From contig DAINMX010000157.1 in NCBI GenBank assembly GCA_036736205.1, positions 1 to 14,976 on the forward strand: 14,976 nt of DNA, in the 5' to 3' direction. Positions 1 through 6,848 of the stretch are shown piece after piece (position 1 is the first letter of the stretch; each line of letters starts with the position of its first letter). The DNA is from XYA12-FULL-58-9 sp001798605 (lineage in GTDB: Bacteria > Myxococcota > XYA12-FULL-58-9). The position numbers and the translations under genes are program-made. The notes beneath the pieces are model-generated. The model was given only the letters and a program-made list of their open reading frames with translations. It searched no databases and was not told where the DNA came from.

Positions 1-602
1 GGGAACGAATCACAGAGGTCGAAGGGGAGTTGTTGGCCTCGATTCCACCGCTAACGATTGCGTGTGATGTGTCGAACCCCTTGCTCGGTCCGAACGGAGC
101 AGCAGCCGTGTATGGACCGCAGAAAGGCCTGTGCGCCGCCGACCTGCCGCGCTACGAGGCGCAGGCGGCATGGATGGCGGATTTGTTGTGTCGGCATTGC
201 GGTCGGGATCTTGCGGCAATGATCGGAGAGCCCGGTGCTGGCGCGGCCGGAGGGATCGCCTTTGGTTTGATGGCAGCGGCTCAGGCCCGGCTCGTGCCCG
301 GTTTCGATCTCGTGGCGGCCTGGCTGCAACTCGACGCGAAGATCGTCGCCGCTGACATCGTCATCACCGGTGAGGGGCGGTTTGACACGAGCAGTCTCGC
401 AGGCAAAGGGCCCGGTGAGATTGTGCGGCGCGCGCGCGCCGCGGGACGGCGAGCTGTCGTTTTTGCCGGGACGGTCGATGCAGAAACCGCGGTGAGAGAC
501 GTGGAGGTCGTGGCGATAACCCCACTGGAATCGCCGCTCGACGTGGCACTTGCTCAAGCCGACCGCAACCTCGCCGCGGCGGTGGCTCGTTGGGCTTCGT
601 GA
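1..602 (+). CDS. Glycerate kinase (GlxK/GarK family), 3' part only
   Basis: The reading frame is open from the left edge, so the true start lies outside the window; about 199 C-terminal residues are present. The family phosphorylates D-glycerate with ATP to 2-phosphoglycerate and feeds the glycolate/glyoxylate or serine branch into lower glycolysis in the cytoplasm. Family-typical segments are GPNGAAAVYGPQKG near the start of the visible part and TGEGRFDTSSLAGK further on, the usual glycine-rich 'TGEGR-D' block of this kinase family. The frame ends in TGA at 600-602, only 14 bp from the stop of the convergent aldolase gene. Both products act on three-carbon sugar-acid or glycolytic metabolism, but they are on opposite strands and so are not one operon. 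The family call is secure; the exact GlxK/GarK subtype is not. Confidence 0.9.
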   Translation, partial: ERITEVEGELLASIPPLTIACDVSNPLLGPNGAAAVYGPQKGLCAADLPRYEAQAAWMADLLCRHCGRDLAAMIGEPGAGAAGGIAFGLMAAAQARLVPGFDLVAAWLQLDAKIVAADIVITGEGRFDTSSLAGKGPGEIVRRARAAGRRAVVFAGTVDAETAVRDVEVVAITPLESPLDVALAQADRNLAAAVARWAS

Positions 603-616
603 GGCGCGCAGAACGA

Positions 617-1639
617 CTACTTGCTGTAGAAATCGATCATCTTGCGCTTGGTGACAGGCTTGATCTTCAGAGCATTGCCAGCTTGACCGAAGGCGATCAT
701 GCGCGCCTTGCAGACTTCCTTCATTGCGGCGCGTGCCGGCTTGAGGTAGTCGCGCGGATCAAACTTCGTAGGTGTTTCAGCGAACACCTTGCGTATGGCA
801 CCGGTGATGGCCAAGCGGTTGTCGGTGTCGACGTTGATCTTTCGCACGCCGTGCTTGATACCGCGCTGGATTTCCTCCACGGGCACGCCGTAGGTCTGCT
901 TAATCTCGCCACCGTACTTGTTGATGATGTCCTGCAGCTCCTGTGGAACCGATGAGGAGCCGTGCATGACCAAATGGGTGTTGGGCAGGCGCTTGTGAAT
1001 TTCCTCGATGACGCTCATCTTCAACACTTCACCGGTAGGCTTCTTGGTGAACTTGTAGGCGCCGTGGGAGGTGCCTATCGCCACCGCAAGAGCGTCGACG
1101 CCGGTCCTCTTGACGAACTCTTCGGCTTGTTTCGGGTCGGTCAGGTGAGCCAAGGCCTCGTCGCCGGTGAGGCCCGCGCCGTGACCATCCTCGATTCCAC
1201 CGAGACAGCCGAGCTCGCCTTCAACAGTAAGGCCGATTTTGTGCGCGACATTCACGACTTCTTTGGTGACCGCAACATTGTACTCGTAGGACGCCGGTGT
1301 CTTGCCGTCTTCCTCGAGCGAGCCATCCATCATGACCGAGGTGAAGCCTTGCTCGATCGCCGTAAAGCAGGTTGCGGCGCTGTTGCCATGGTCGAGATGC
1401 ATGGCGATGGGCAAGTGGGGGTAGAGCTCTGCTGCTGCCAGCATCAGGTGCTTGAGATAGTTGTCGTTGCTGTATGACCGAGCGCCACGGGAGGCTTGGA
1501 TAATCACTGGAGACTCGGTCTCCTCGGCTGCCTCCATGATCGATTGGATTTGCTCCATGTTGTTGACGTTGAGCGCAGCCACGCCGTAGTTGTTCTCGGC
1601 GGCGTGATCGAGAAGGACTCGCATCGGAATGAGTGCCAT
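617..1639 (-). CDS. fba: Fructose-bisphosphate aldolase, class II
   Basis: This 340-residue zinc aldolase reversibly splits fructose-1,6-bisphosphate into dihydroxyacetone phosphate and glyceraldehyde-3-phosphate in glycolysis, gluconeogenesis or the Calvin cycle. The HLDHG motif at residues 81-85 holds the catalytic Asp83 and zinc ligand His84. SHGAYK (His192) and MHGSSS (His226) supply the other metal-binding histidines, and INVDTDNRLA at 269-278 is the phosphate/substrate loop. Length and the long conserved C-terminus fit the form often labelled Calvin-cycle subtype, although no other Calvin-cycle gene is visible. The ATG at 1637-1639 has an AAGGA ribosome-binding site seven bases upstream. 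It is transcribed alone leftward and converges on the glycerate kinase gene. A 13-bp palindrome lies in its leader. Confidence 0.96.
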   Translation of the reverse strand: MALIPMRVLLDHAAENNYGVAALNVNNMEQIQSIMEAAEETESPVIIQASRGARSYSNDNYLKHLMLAAAELYPHLPIAMHLDHGNSAATCFTAIEQGFTSVMMDGSLEEDGKTPASYEYNVAVTKEVVNVAHKIGLTVEGELGCLGGIEDGHGAGLTGDEALAHLTDPKQAEEFVKRTGVDALAVAIGTSHGAYKFTKKPTGEVLKMSVIEEIHKRLPNTHLVMHGSSSVPQELQDIINKYGGEIKQTYGVPVEEIQRGIKHGVRKINVDTDNRLAITGAIRKVFAETPTKFDPRDYLKPARAAMKEVCKARMIAFGQAGNALKIKPVTKRKMIDFYSK

Positions 1640-1662
1640 GGTTTATTCCTTAGGTTACTGTT

Positions 1663-1675
1663 GCAGTTAAACTGC
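1663..1675. promoter_or_regulatory. 13-bp palindrome in the aldolase leader
   Basis: GCAGTTAAACTGC is a perfect inverted repeat with 6-bp arms around a single central base, 24 bp upstream of the fba start codon. It could be a protein-binding site or a small hairpin in the mRNA leader. No regulator can be named. Confidence 0.3.
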
Positions 1676-1748
1676 GGGTTTGGGCGTCTTCGGATTCGAT
1701 CCAACGCAGGCGATTCGAGAACAGCCTAGCAATTGCGCCAATGGGGTA

Positions 1749-1955
1749 CTAGCTTGCCACGTGCACGGATCGCGCATGCGGACCGTTCTTGCTCGGTACC
1801 GCTTCGAATTGCACGGTTTGACCTTCACTGAGAGTCCTAAATCCCTCGCGCTCGATTGCGGTGAAGTGAACAAACACGTCATCACCACCATCGAGTGGGC
1901 TGATGATCCCAAAACCCTTACAGTCGTTGAACCACTTCACGGTACCGGTCTTCAT
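1749..1955 (-). CDS. Cold-shock domain protein (CspA family)
   Basis: A 68-residue single cold-shock domain, the normal length for the family, which binds single-stranded RNA or DNA and acts as an RNA chaperone in the cytoplasm. The start KTGTVKWFN, the RNP1-like KGFGII (residues 13-18) and the RNP2 motif VFVHF (27-31) are all in place. RNP1 reads KGFGII rather than the commoner KGFGFI, so one aromatic contact is replaced. The ATG at 1953-1955 was chosen over upstream in-frame codons because it begins the domain exactly and has GGAGGA seven bases upstream. It lies 52 bp downstream of the acyltransferase gene on the same strand and could be cotranscribed, though family members usually have their own promoter. 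Confidence 0.94.
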   Translation of the reverse strand: MKTGTVKWFNDCKGFGIISPLDGGDDVFVHFTAIEREGFRTLSEGQTVQFEAVPSKNGPHARSVHVAS

Positions 1956-2007
1956 ACTTTTGTCCTCCGTTGCGCGGCACCAGGAGTACACACATCGTTC
2001 CCGATTT

Positions 2008-2979
2008 TCAAGGGGAATCTGGTTGGTTGGCTGGCGTGGCTTGCGGTTGCCCAAATGACAAAGCGGGTCGGGATCTGCTCTCGCGGCTGACTTGGAGGCT
2101 GGGGTAGGTGTGGCCAAGCAATCGGTCCTTGTCGGCGAAACGCTCGTACAACCACTTCGACAGGACCACGTCGTCCTGTGGCAATTCGGACATCGGGTAG
2201 CGACGGACGTGCAGCTCTGCGCTGTCGACGAAACCCCGCAGATATTGCCAAAGGGTGGGAACACCGTTTTTGTAGATAATGGTGACGTCGTAAACGGCGT
2301 CTGCGTGTTGCCGCAGGCCGTGCATTGAAGCAACAAATCCCTTCACCCGAGGCAAAAGGGTGTGATCGGGGGCATGCAAGCCGTGTTCGAGAGCGTAGGA
2401 GTGGCTGCGTCCTAGTTTGTGCGGAGCGAAGCGAGTGCCCTCTGGGAAGAGGATCAGCCACAGTGGCACATGATTGTCGGTGAGATGGGCGAAGGTCTTC
2501 GCGATCGATTGTCGGTCAGCGGCCCAATCCCTCTTCACAAACACGGCATCGAGAAAAACCATGCCCCAACCAACCCCTGGCACAAATTTAATTGGGTGTT
2601 TGACGAACCACTTGATATCTCCGAGCCGATCCCGCGATCGGGCAAGACTGAGCAACAGTATGATATCGGTCATCTGCTGGTGATTGGCGAACACCACGGC
2701 GTTTTCCCGCATCGGTATGGCGTCACCTGACACCTTGAGCTCGAACCCATAGACGCGCTCGAACGCCAGGACGCACCATCCCCACCAGGTGTTGGCGGCG
2801 AAGCGATTCAAGCGACGAAAGGTCTGGCCCGAGAACGGCTTGACGACGAGACTCAATGTCTGCAGCAGGTTGACAACGAGCAGAGTCCCACCCAGAAGCC
2901 CCCCAATAACGACGCCACGTAGGTAGCTCCAGATTTTGAGGGCTAGGCGGTTGGGATCTCTCAGCGGCGGCATTGGCAT
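2008..2979 (-). CDS. PlsC-type 1-acylglycerol-3-phosphate acyltransferase family protein
   Basis: A 323-residue membrane-associated acyltransferase. The catalytic HX4D motif is at residues 100-105 (HQQMTD), followed by the substrate-binding FPEGTR block at 178-183, both hallmarks of the PlsC superfamily. An N-terminal hydrophobic segment at about residues 20-47 should anchor it in the inner membrane. The architecture and length (longer than typical PlsC, with a C-terminal extension) resemble the YihG/LCLAT group, which acylates lysophospholipids. The probable role is placing an acyl chain on lysophosphatidate or a related lysolipid in phospholipid synthesis or remodelling. The last 30 or so residues are low-complexity and polar. 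A sequence close to a Pho box lies about 45 bp upstream of the start, suggesting phosphate-responsive control. The exact acceptor is uncertain. Confidence 0.88.
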   Translation of the reverse strand: MPMPPLRDPNRLALKIWSYLRGVVIGGLLGGTLLVVNLLQTLSLVVKPFSGQTFRRLNRFAANTWWGWCVLAFERVYGFELKVSGDAIPMRENAVVFANHQQMTDIILLLSLARSRDRLGDIKWFVKHPIKFVPGVGWGMVFLDAVFVKRDWAADRQSIAKTFAHLTDNHVPLWLILFPEGTRFAPHKLGRSHSYALEHGLHAPDHTLLPRVKGFVASMHGLRQHADAVYDVTIIYKNGVPTLWQYLRGFVDSAELHVRRYPMSELPQDDVVLSKWLYERFADKDRLLGHTYPSLQVSRESRSRPALSFGQPQATPANQPDSP

Positions 2980-3008
2980 GATGACGTACCTGGGCTCAAA
3001 ATTGCGCG

Positions 3009-3043
3009 TGTATACTGCCAGCCCAATGTCATGAAAATGTCAC
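3009..3043 (-). promoter_or_regulatory. Candidate Pho box and -10 element upstream of the acyltransferase gene
   Basis: On the + strand, 3026-3043 reads ATGTCATGAAAATGTCAC. It has two TGTCA units 11 bp apart and matches the PhoB-box consensus CTGTCATAWAWCTGTCAY at 15 of 18 positions by eye. On the minus strand it sits 11 nt before TATACA (complement of 3009-3014), a 4/6 match to a -10 element. This is the -35-overlapping position expected for a PhoB-activated promoter. However, the TGTCA units run opposite to the direction of transcription of the acyltransferase gene, which weakens the call. It is an inference from consensus matching only. Confidence 0.4.
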
Positions 3044-3067
3044 GAAGGATGCCGCGACGAAGCCCTG

Positions 3068-4036
3068 TCAAGCATCGACAACGGTGGAGATTCGCTGGCG
3101 CAAGAGATGGCTACGGACCCGGTCGAGGTCCGCCGGGGTTGGAGTGCCAATGGAACTCGCGGTGGTGCTGGACCGGCCGAGCTTGCGCAGTTTGTCTAGA
3201 TAGTATGGCCGGTAGGGGAGGAGTCGAAGCTGATGGACGCCGTGGTCGCGAAGAAATGCTGCGATACGGTCGAGGTTCTCCGGATGGTCGTTTCGCTCCG
3301 GTATCAGCGGCATGCGAAATTCCACGGCAGCGCCTTGGCGTATCAGCATGTCAGCGTTGGCGAGGATCTGTTGGTTGGACTTGCCAGTCAGTGACACGTG
3401 GACCTTCTCATCCATGTGTTTGAGGTCAAGGTAAAACAGGTCGACGTAGGGCATCACCGCCGTGAAGGTTTCGGTAAGCACGGCACCGGCGGTCTCGACG
3501 CATGTGTGAATGCCATGGGATTTGGCCCGTTGCAGAAGAGTTGTGGCAAACTCGACCCTGAGCAGCGGCTCGCCGCCCGAGAGGGTCATGCCACCGCCGC
3601 TGTTATTGTAGAAGGGGACGTCCTCGAGCACCTCGGCTATGATCGCATCGACATTTTGGACGTCGCCGACCTTCTCGAGCGCATTGGAGCGGCAAGTGGC
3701 CGCGCAACGCCCGCAGCCGATGCAGCTGGGTGCCACCACTCTCTTGCCCTTGTTGAACCAGACGGCCCCATGCTCGCAGGTTGCGGCGCATTGCCGACAG
3801 CCCGTGCAAGCCTGCTCATCAAAGATGACGGTGGGCCCCGCAAGAAACGACTCCGGGTTCTGACACCACTCACAACGGAGGTTACACCCCATCAGAAACA
3901 CAGTGGTCCTGATCCCCGGACCGTCGTGGATGGAGAATCGCTGGATGTCGAAGACCACACCCTGCTCTGACCGCAAACTTGGCGCGCCCTCCTCTCCGCA
4001 CATCTTCAACATGCCCGCTACGGGGGCTCTCAGCAT
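3068..4036 (-). CDS. Glycyl radical enzyme activating enzyme (radical SAM)
   Basis: A 322-residue radical-SAM protein that uses S-adenosylmethionine and a reduced [4Fe-4S] cluster to install the glycyl radical on its partner. The CX3CX2C cluster motif is CNLRCEWC at residues 51-58, preceded by the family-typical FSIHDGPGIRTTVF. An inserted ferredoxin-like domain supplies eight cysteines, CTGCRQCAATC at 77-87 and CIGCGRCAATC at 105-115, for two more clusters. This is the form found with eliminase-type glycyl radical enzymes, not the short PFL activase. The SAM-binding GGEP is at 154-157. Its ATG overlaps the end of the upstream enzyme gene by 7 nt (ATGCTGA), which points to translational coupling. 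A GGAGAGGAGG stretch inside the first 20 codons is Shine-Dalgarno-like, so a second internal start is possible. It is cytoplasmic and oxygen-sensitive. Confidence 0.95.
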   Translation of the reverse strand: MLRAPVAGMLKMCGEEGAPSLRSEQGVVFDIQRFSIHDGPGIRTTVFLMGCNLRCEWCQNPESFLAGPTVIFDEQACTGCRQCAATCEHGAVWFNKGKRVVAPSCIGCGRCAATCRSNALEKVGDVQNVDAIIAEVLEDVPFYNNSGGGMTLSGGEPLLRVEFATTLLQRAKSHGIHTCVETAGAVLTETFTAVMPYVDLFYLDLKHMDEKVHVSLTGKSNQQILANADMLIRQGAAVEFRMPLIPERNDHPENLDRIAAFLRDHGVHQLRLLPYRPYYLDKLRKLGRSSTTASSIGTPTPADLDRVRSHLLRQRISTVVDA

Positions 4037-6543
4037 GTCTGCTCCGTGCGTTCAATGATGTCGTCTTGAATACGTTTGCCGAGGCGAGTGAAATAGGCAG
4101 AATACCCAGACACCCTGACGATCAAGTCGCTGTACTCTCCAGGGTTCTCTTGCGCCTTTCGCAGAGTCTTGGAGTCGACGGAGTTGAACTGAACGTGAAA
4201 TCCACCTTCCTGGAAGTACGTCTTGACCAGAGCGGCCACGCTCTTTACACCCTTGTCCGACTGCAAGATGCCGACAGGGAATCGCATATTGAGGGAGTTG
4301 CCGTAGCCGATGTCAGTCTGATCTATTTTGGCCAACGACTTCATTGTCGCCGTGGGTCCGCGACGCTCGGCACCGTTGCTCGGCGACATGCTGTTTGACA
4401 GGGGCCTGCCAGCCTTGCGTCCGTTGGGGGTCGCTGGCTCCAGTGCACCCTCATAGACATTGAGGCCGTATGAAATCAGGCTCGCCTTGTAATGCCCGCC
4501 GCGGATGGTCTTTTTGCGACGGACCATTTCGCAGAATCGGGAGACCAATTCCGTGGCCAACCCATCAACGTCGTCGTTGTCGTTACCGAGCTTTGCCGAG
4601 GTGTCGAGGAGGTGGCGCAGGGTCTGGTGGTTGCGGAAGTTGGTGCCCACAGCGAGAACCAGATCTGTCATGCTGACTGCACCTTGCTCGAAGACTCGCT
4701 CTTTGATGGCGGCGAGTGAGTCGACCACCGTTCCGAGGCCCCCACCACCCACAGCACCAAAATCGTACTTGGCACCTCCCGCGGTCATGTCCGTGGCATT
4801 CTCGATGCAGCCGTCAATGGTGCAGGAGATGAGGGGGTTGTGGAACTGGGTCGCCCAGATCTCATCACGAAGGTTGGTCGCATCCGTGACCCAGCTCACC
4901 ATGCATTCCATCTGCGTGTAGAAGGCATCGAGGAACTCGCGAAAAGATGTCATTGCGGCAGGGTCGCCGGTGTCGGGACCGTCTTGATTGCCAAAGAAGG
5001 TCGTCTTGCCCCGGTTGAACACCAAATCGAGAGCCGTCGGAAAGTAGATCTTGGAGCCGCCAGTGGCACCATAGGTATCACCGTTGCCACTGGGCTCGAC
5101 GCAACCCACGAGGCAGTATTGCCGGGCGTCTTCGATTGTGTATCCGTCTTTGACCATCGCGGCGATAGCTGTTTCATCGTTGAGGAACGCCGGACTGTTG
5201 CTGTCGCGGTGAATAGCGACAACGTTCTCGACGAAATTTCTGGGACTCATTTTTGACACGCGAAAAGAAGCGGTGGTGGCGAGGTTGGTGTTTCTGATGG
5301 CATCGATGAGGAGATAGGAGAGGTCGTTGGTGGCATCCTCACCGTGCTCATCGACCCCACCAATGGTGATGTTCTCGACGTCGGAGCCCAAATGGTTGAG
5401 CTGGACGCCACCGATGTTTGGCCAAATGACAACATTGTTGTTGAGCTTGATCACGAGCTCTTCGAGCAACCTAAGAGCATGTTCGGTGGTTATTGTGCCC
5501 TTTTGCCGATCCTTCTTGAAATAGGGGTAAAGGAGCTGATCCACTCGGCCAGGGGTGATGCCACTGCCTGCGCCGTAACCGATGATCGCCGCGTTTTGGG
5601 TGAACCACATTGCCTGCAACGCTTCGTGAAATGTCTCAGGGGCGTTCCATGGCACCTTGGTGCAGATGGCCGCGATGCGCGTGAGCTCTTCCTGTCGCTC
5701 CGGGTTGGACGCGGACGCGGCTTCGGCGGCAGCCAAGCTCGCGAATCGCCGGGCAAAGGAGTGCATCGCGTCACAGACGATCTCGACGCCATGCAAGAAA
5801 GCATCTTCCGATTCGTTCTTTGCACCAGCTCGTCGTTTGGTCGCCTGTTCCTTGATGCCGGCAAAGCCAAACCGCAGTACATTCTTGTGGCCGACGACGA
5901 TGTGGGCTTGGGTGTCAGTGCAGCGGCATCGACCTTTGACGTTGTCGCGGGCACCACCTCGGATAGCGCCGACGAGCTTGGGGAGTCTCGCGACCAACGC
6001 CGAGGCACCTATGATCCGTTGTTGCAGTGACTGTTCTTCGTCCTCCTCGACAAAGAGTCGCGTCAAGGCACCGAGACCAAAGGCTCTGAGCTTCTGCACT
6101 AAGGCTGGCGGCGACAGGTTCATCTTGCTGCTCAAGCCGTGCTCTTCGAGCTTTGCTATCTTGGCATCGCGGACGGTTTTGCCCTTCCAGTATGGAATGA
6201 TCTCCTCAATCAGGAGTCGCTCGTCCCCTTCGGAGATCCGGTAACCGAACTGTTTGAGCTCATCGAAGAGGTGCTCGAAGATGAACGTGAAGTCGCCCCG
6301 CTCAGCGGCAATGGGAGGAGCGATGTGTTTGGAGGAGCGATTGCCAACGAGAAGCTCCTCCGGCTCGATGCGTATGGTCATCCGCTCGAAAGTGCGCTCG
6401 AGAGCCATGGCAGCCCGCAGGGATGGATGCGCCCCCTCCGTGTCGCGATAAACGTGGGTGAAGTGCAGAGCTCTCTCCATGCAGAGCCAATGCTCTGCCT
6501 TGAGAAGCCTCTCCTTTTGAACCTGATTGTTGGGATGTAGCAT
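4030..6543 (-). CDS. Glycyl radical enzyme, GCVEP (eliminase/decarboxylase) type, substrate unknown
   Basis: An 837-residue PFL-like radical enzyme. The N-terminal PFL domain carries the ERALHFTHVY and LLVGNRSSK blocks, and TPGRVDQLLYPYF (330-342) is a conserved barrel segment. The active-site loop is GCVEP at 480-484, giving thiyl-forming Cys481 and the base Glu483. The glycyl radical loop is RVSGYSAYF with Gly813 as radical carrier, about 24 residues from the C-terminus. GCVEP is shared by glycerol and propanediol dehydratases, choline TMA-lyase and related C-X lyases. It does not fit pyruvate formate-lyase, which has adjacent cysteines, and as far as I recall not the alkyl- or benzylsuccinate synthases. 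The next residues (SGNGDTYGATGG) lack the Trp-His-Asp that I recall following this loop in glycerol dehydratase, so the substrate is probably different. A near-consensus promoter precedes it and its activase follows in an overlapping frame. Confidence 0.95.
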   Translation of the reverse strand: MLHPNNQVQKERLLKAEHWLCMERALHFTHVYRDTEGAHPSLRAAMALERTFERMTIRIEPEELLVGNRSSKHIAPPIAAERGDFTFIFEHLFDELKQFGYRISEGDERLLIEEIIPYWKGKTVRDAKIAKLEEHGLSSKMNLSPPALVQKLRAFGLGALTRLFVEEDEEQSLQQRIIGASALVARLPKLVGAIRGGARDNVKGRCRCTDTQAHIVVGHKNVLRFGFAGIKEQATKRRAGAKNESEDAFLHGVEIVCDAMHSFARRFASLAAAEAASASNPERQEELTRIAAICTKVPWNAPETFHEALQAMWFTQNAAIIGYGAGSGITPGRVDQLLYPYFKKDRQKGTITTEHALRLLEELVIKLNNNVVIWPNIGGVQLNHLGSDVENITIGGVDEHGEDATNDLSYLLIDAIRNTNLATTASFRVSKMSPRNFVENVVAIHRDSNSPAFLNDETAIAAMVKDGYTIEDARQYCLVGCVEPSGNGDTYGATGGSKIYFPTALDLVFNRGKTTFFGNQDGPDTGDPAAMTSFREFLDAFYTQMECMVSWVTDATNLRDEIWATQFHNPLISCTIDGCIENATDMTAGGAKYDFGAVGGGGLGTVVDSLAAIKERVFEQGAVSMTDLVLAVGTNFRNHQTLRHLLDTSAKLGNDNDDVDGLATELVSRFCEMVRRKKTIRGGHYKASLISYGLNVYEGALEPATPNGRKAGRPLSNSMSPSNGAERRGPTATMKSLAKIDQTDIGYGNSLNMRFPVGILQSDKGVKSVAALVKTYFQEGGFHVQFNSVDSKTLRKAQENPGEYSDLIVRVSGYSAYFTRLGKRIQDDIIERTEQTC

Positions 6544-6576
6544 GGGATCTCCGCTTTAAACTGGGCGCACGGTCAA

Positions 6577-6604
6577 ATTCTATTCTTTTTCCTTCAGGTG
6601 TCAA
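6577..6604 (-). promoter_or_regulatory. Sigma-70-type promoter of the glycyl radical enzyme operon
   Basis: Read on the minus strand, TTGACA (complement of 6599-6604) is a perfect -35 hexamer, followed after 16 bp by TAGAAT (complement of 6577-6582), 5/6 to the -10 consensus. Transcription would start near 6570, leaving a leader of about 27 nt that carries GGAGA five to nine bases before the ATG at 6541-6543. Position, spacing and a short leader all fit. Confidence 0.7.
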
Positions 6605-6663
6605 TCGCTAAGTTGCCAGTGAGGGATCCTTTTCGCGGGGTTGGCTGAATAGATCAAATATTA

Positions 6664-6686
6664 CAGAGACAAATTTGTTGTCTGTG
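6664..6686. promoter_or_regulatory. Inverted repeat, candidate operator
   Basis: The arms CAGAGACAA and TTGTCTGTG flank ATTTG. The inner six pairs are perfect and 8 of 9 pairs match overall. It lies about 60 bp upstream of the radical-enzyme promoter and about 115 bp before the first start codon on the other side, where one dimeric regulator could control both directions. No regulator gene is in the window. Confidence 0.5.
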
Positions 6687-6772
6687 AATCCAAGAAAATC
6701 AATTGACAAATCTGATGCCACCATGGCAAACACTGTTTAGGCGGTCGGTCAGTTATTGCAACAACGATGCAG

Positions 6773-6848
6773 CATTCCGATTCGTCGTAAGGGGAGTCTA
6801 ATGGGTTTCACATTCCGATTCGTTGAAGGGGGAGTCTAATGGGTTTCA
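6773..6848 (+). repeat. 38-bp tandem duplication of a translation start region
   Basis: Two adjacent 38-bp units (6773-6810 and 6811-6848) agree at 35 of 38 positions. Each unit contains a purine-rich ribosome-binding site (AAGGGGAG or GAAGGGGGAG), a TCTA spacer and ATGGGTTTCA. Because 38 is not a multiple of three, the two ATGs are in different frames. The second ATG is the start of the decarboxylase-like gene. Confidence 0.95.
6801..6839 (+). CDS. 12-codon minicistron coupled to the decarboxylase-like gene
   Basis: The ATG of the first duplicated unit opens a frame encoding MGFTFRFVEGGV. It ends in TAA at 6837-6839, and the last A of the stop is the first A of the next ATG (TAATG). It has its own AAGGGGAG ribosome-binding site. 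This is a minimal upstream open frame of the kind that couples translation; it probably arose from the local duplication and need not make a functional peptide. Confidence 0.4.
   Translation: MGFTFRFVEGGV

Larger units (their letters stand above)
6544..6838. other. Divergent control region between the radical-enzyme operon and the decarboxylase-like operon
   Basis: This 295-bp AT-richer region separates the two start codons. It holds a leftward promoter, an inverted repeat near its middle, an isolated TTGACA on the + strand at 6703-6708 with no good -10 at normal spacing, and a 38-bp tandem duplication at the right end. No FNR box (TTGAT-N4-ATCAA) or sigma-54 site was found by eye. Confidence 0.75.

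Noticed and set aside
1685..1715. A TTCGGATTCGATCC stretch resembling a tRNA T-arm upstream of the aldolase gene.
   Set aside because: No acceptor stem, anticodon arm or D-arm could be assembled around it on either strand; it is a short local palindrome.
6703..6731. TTGACA on the + strand as the -35 of the decarboxylase-like operon.
   Set aside because: At 16-18 bp spacing there is only GGCAAA/GCAAAC/CAAACA, none resembling a -10 element.
6724..6740. TGGCAAACACTGTTTA as a sigma-54 site.
   Set aside because: The -12 GC is absent at the required 10-bp distance from the GG.
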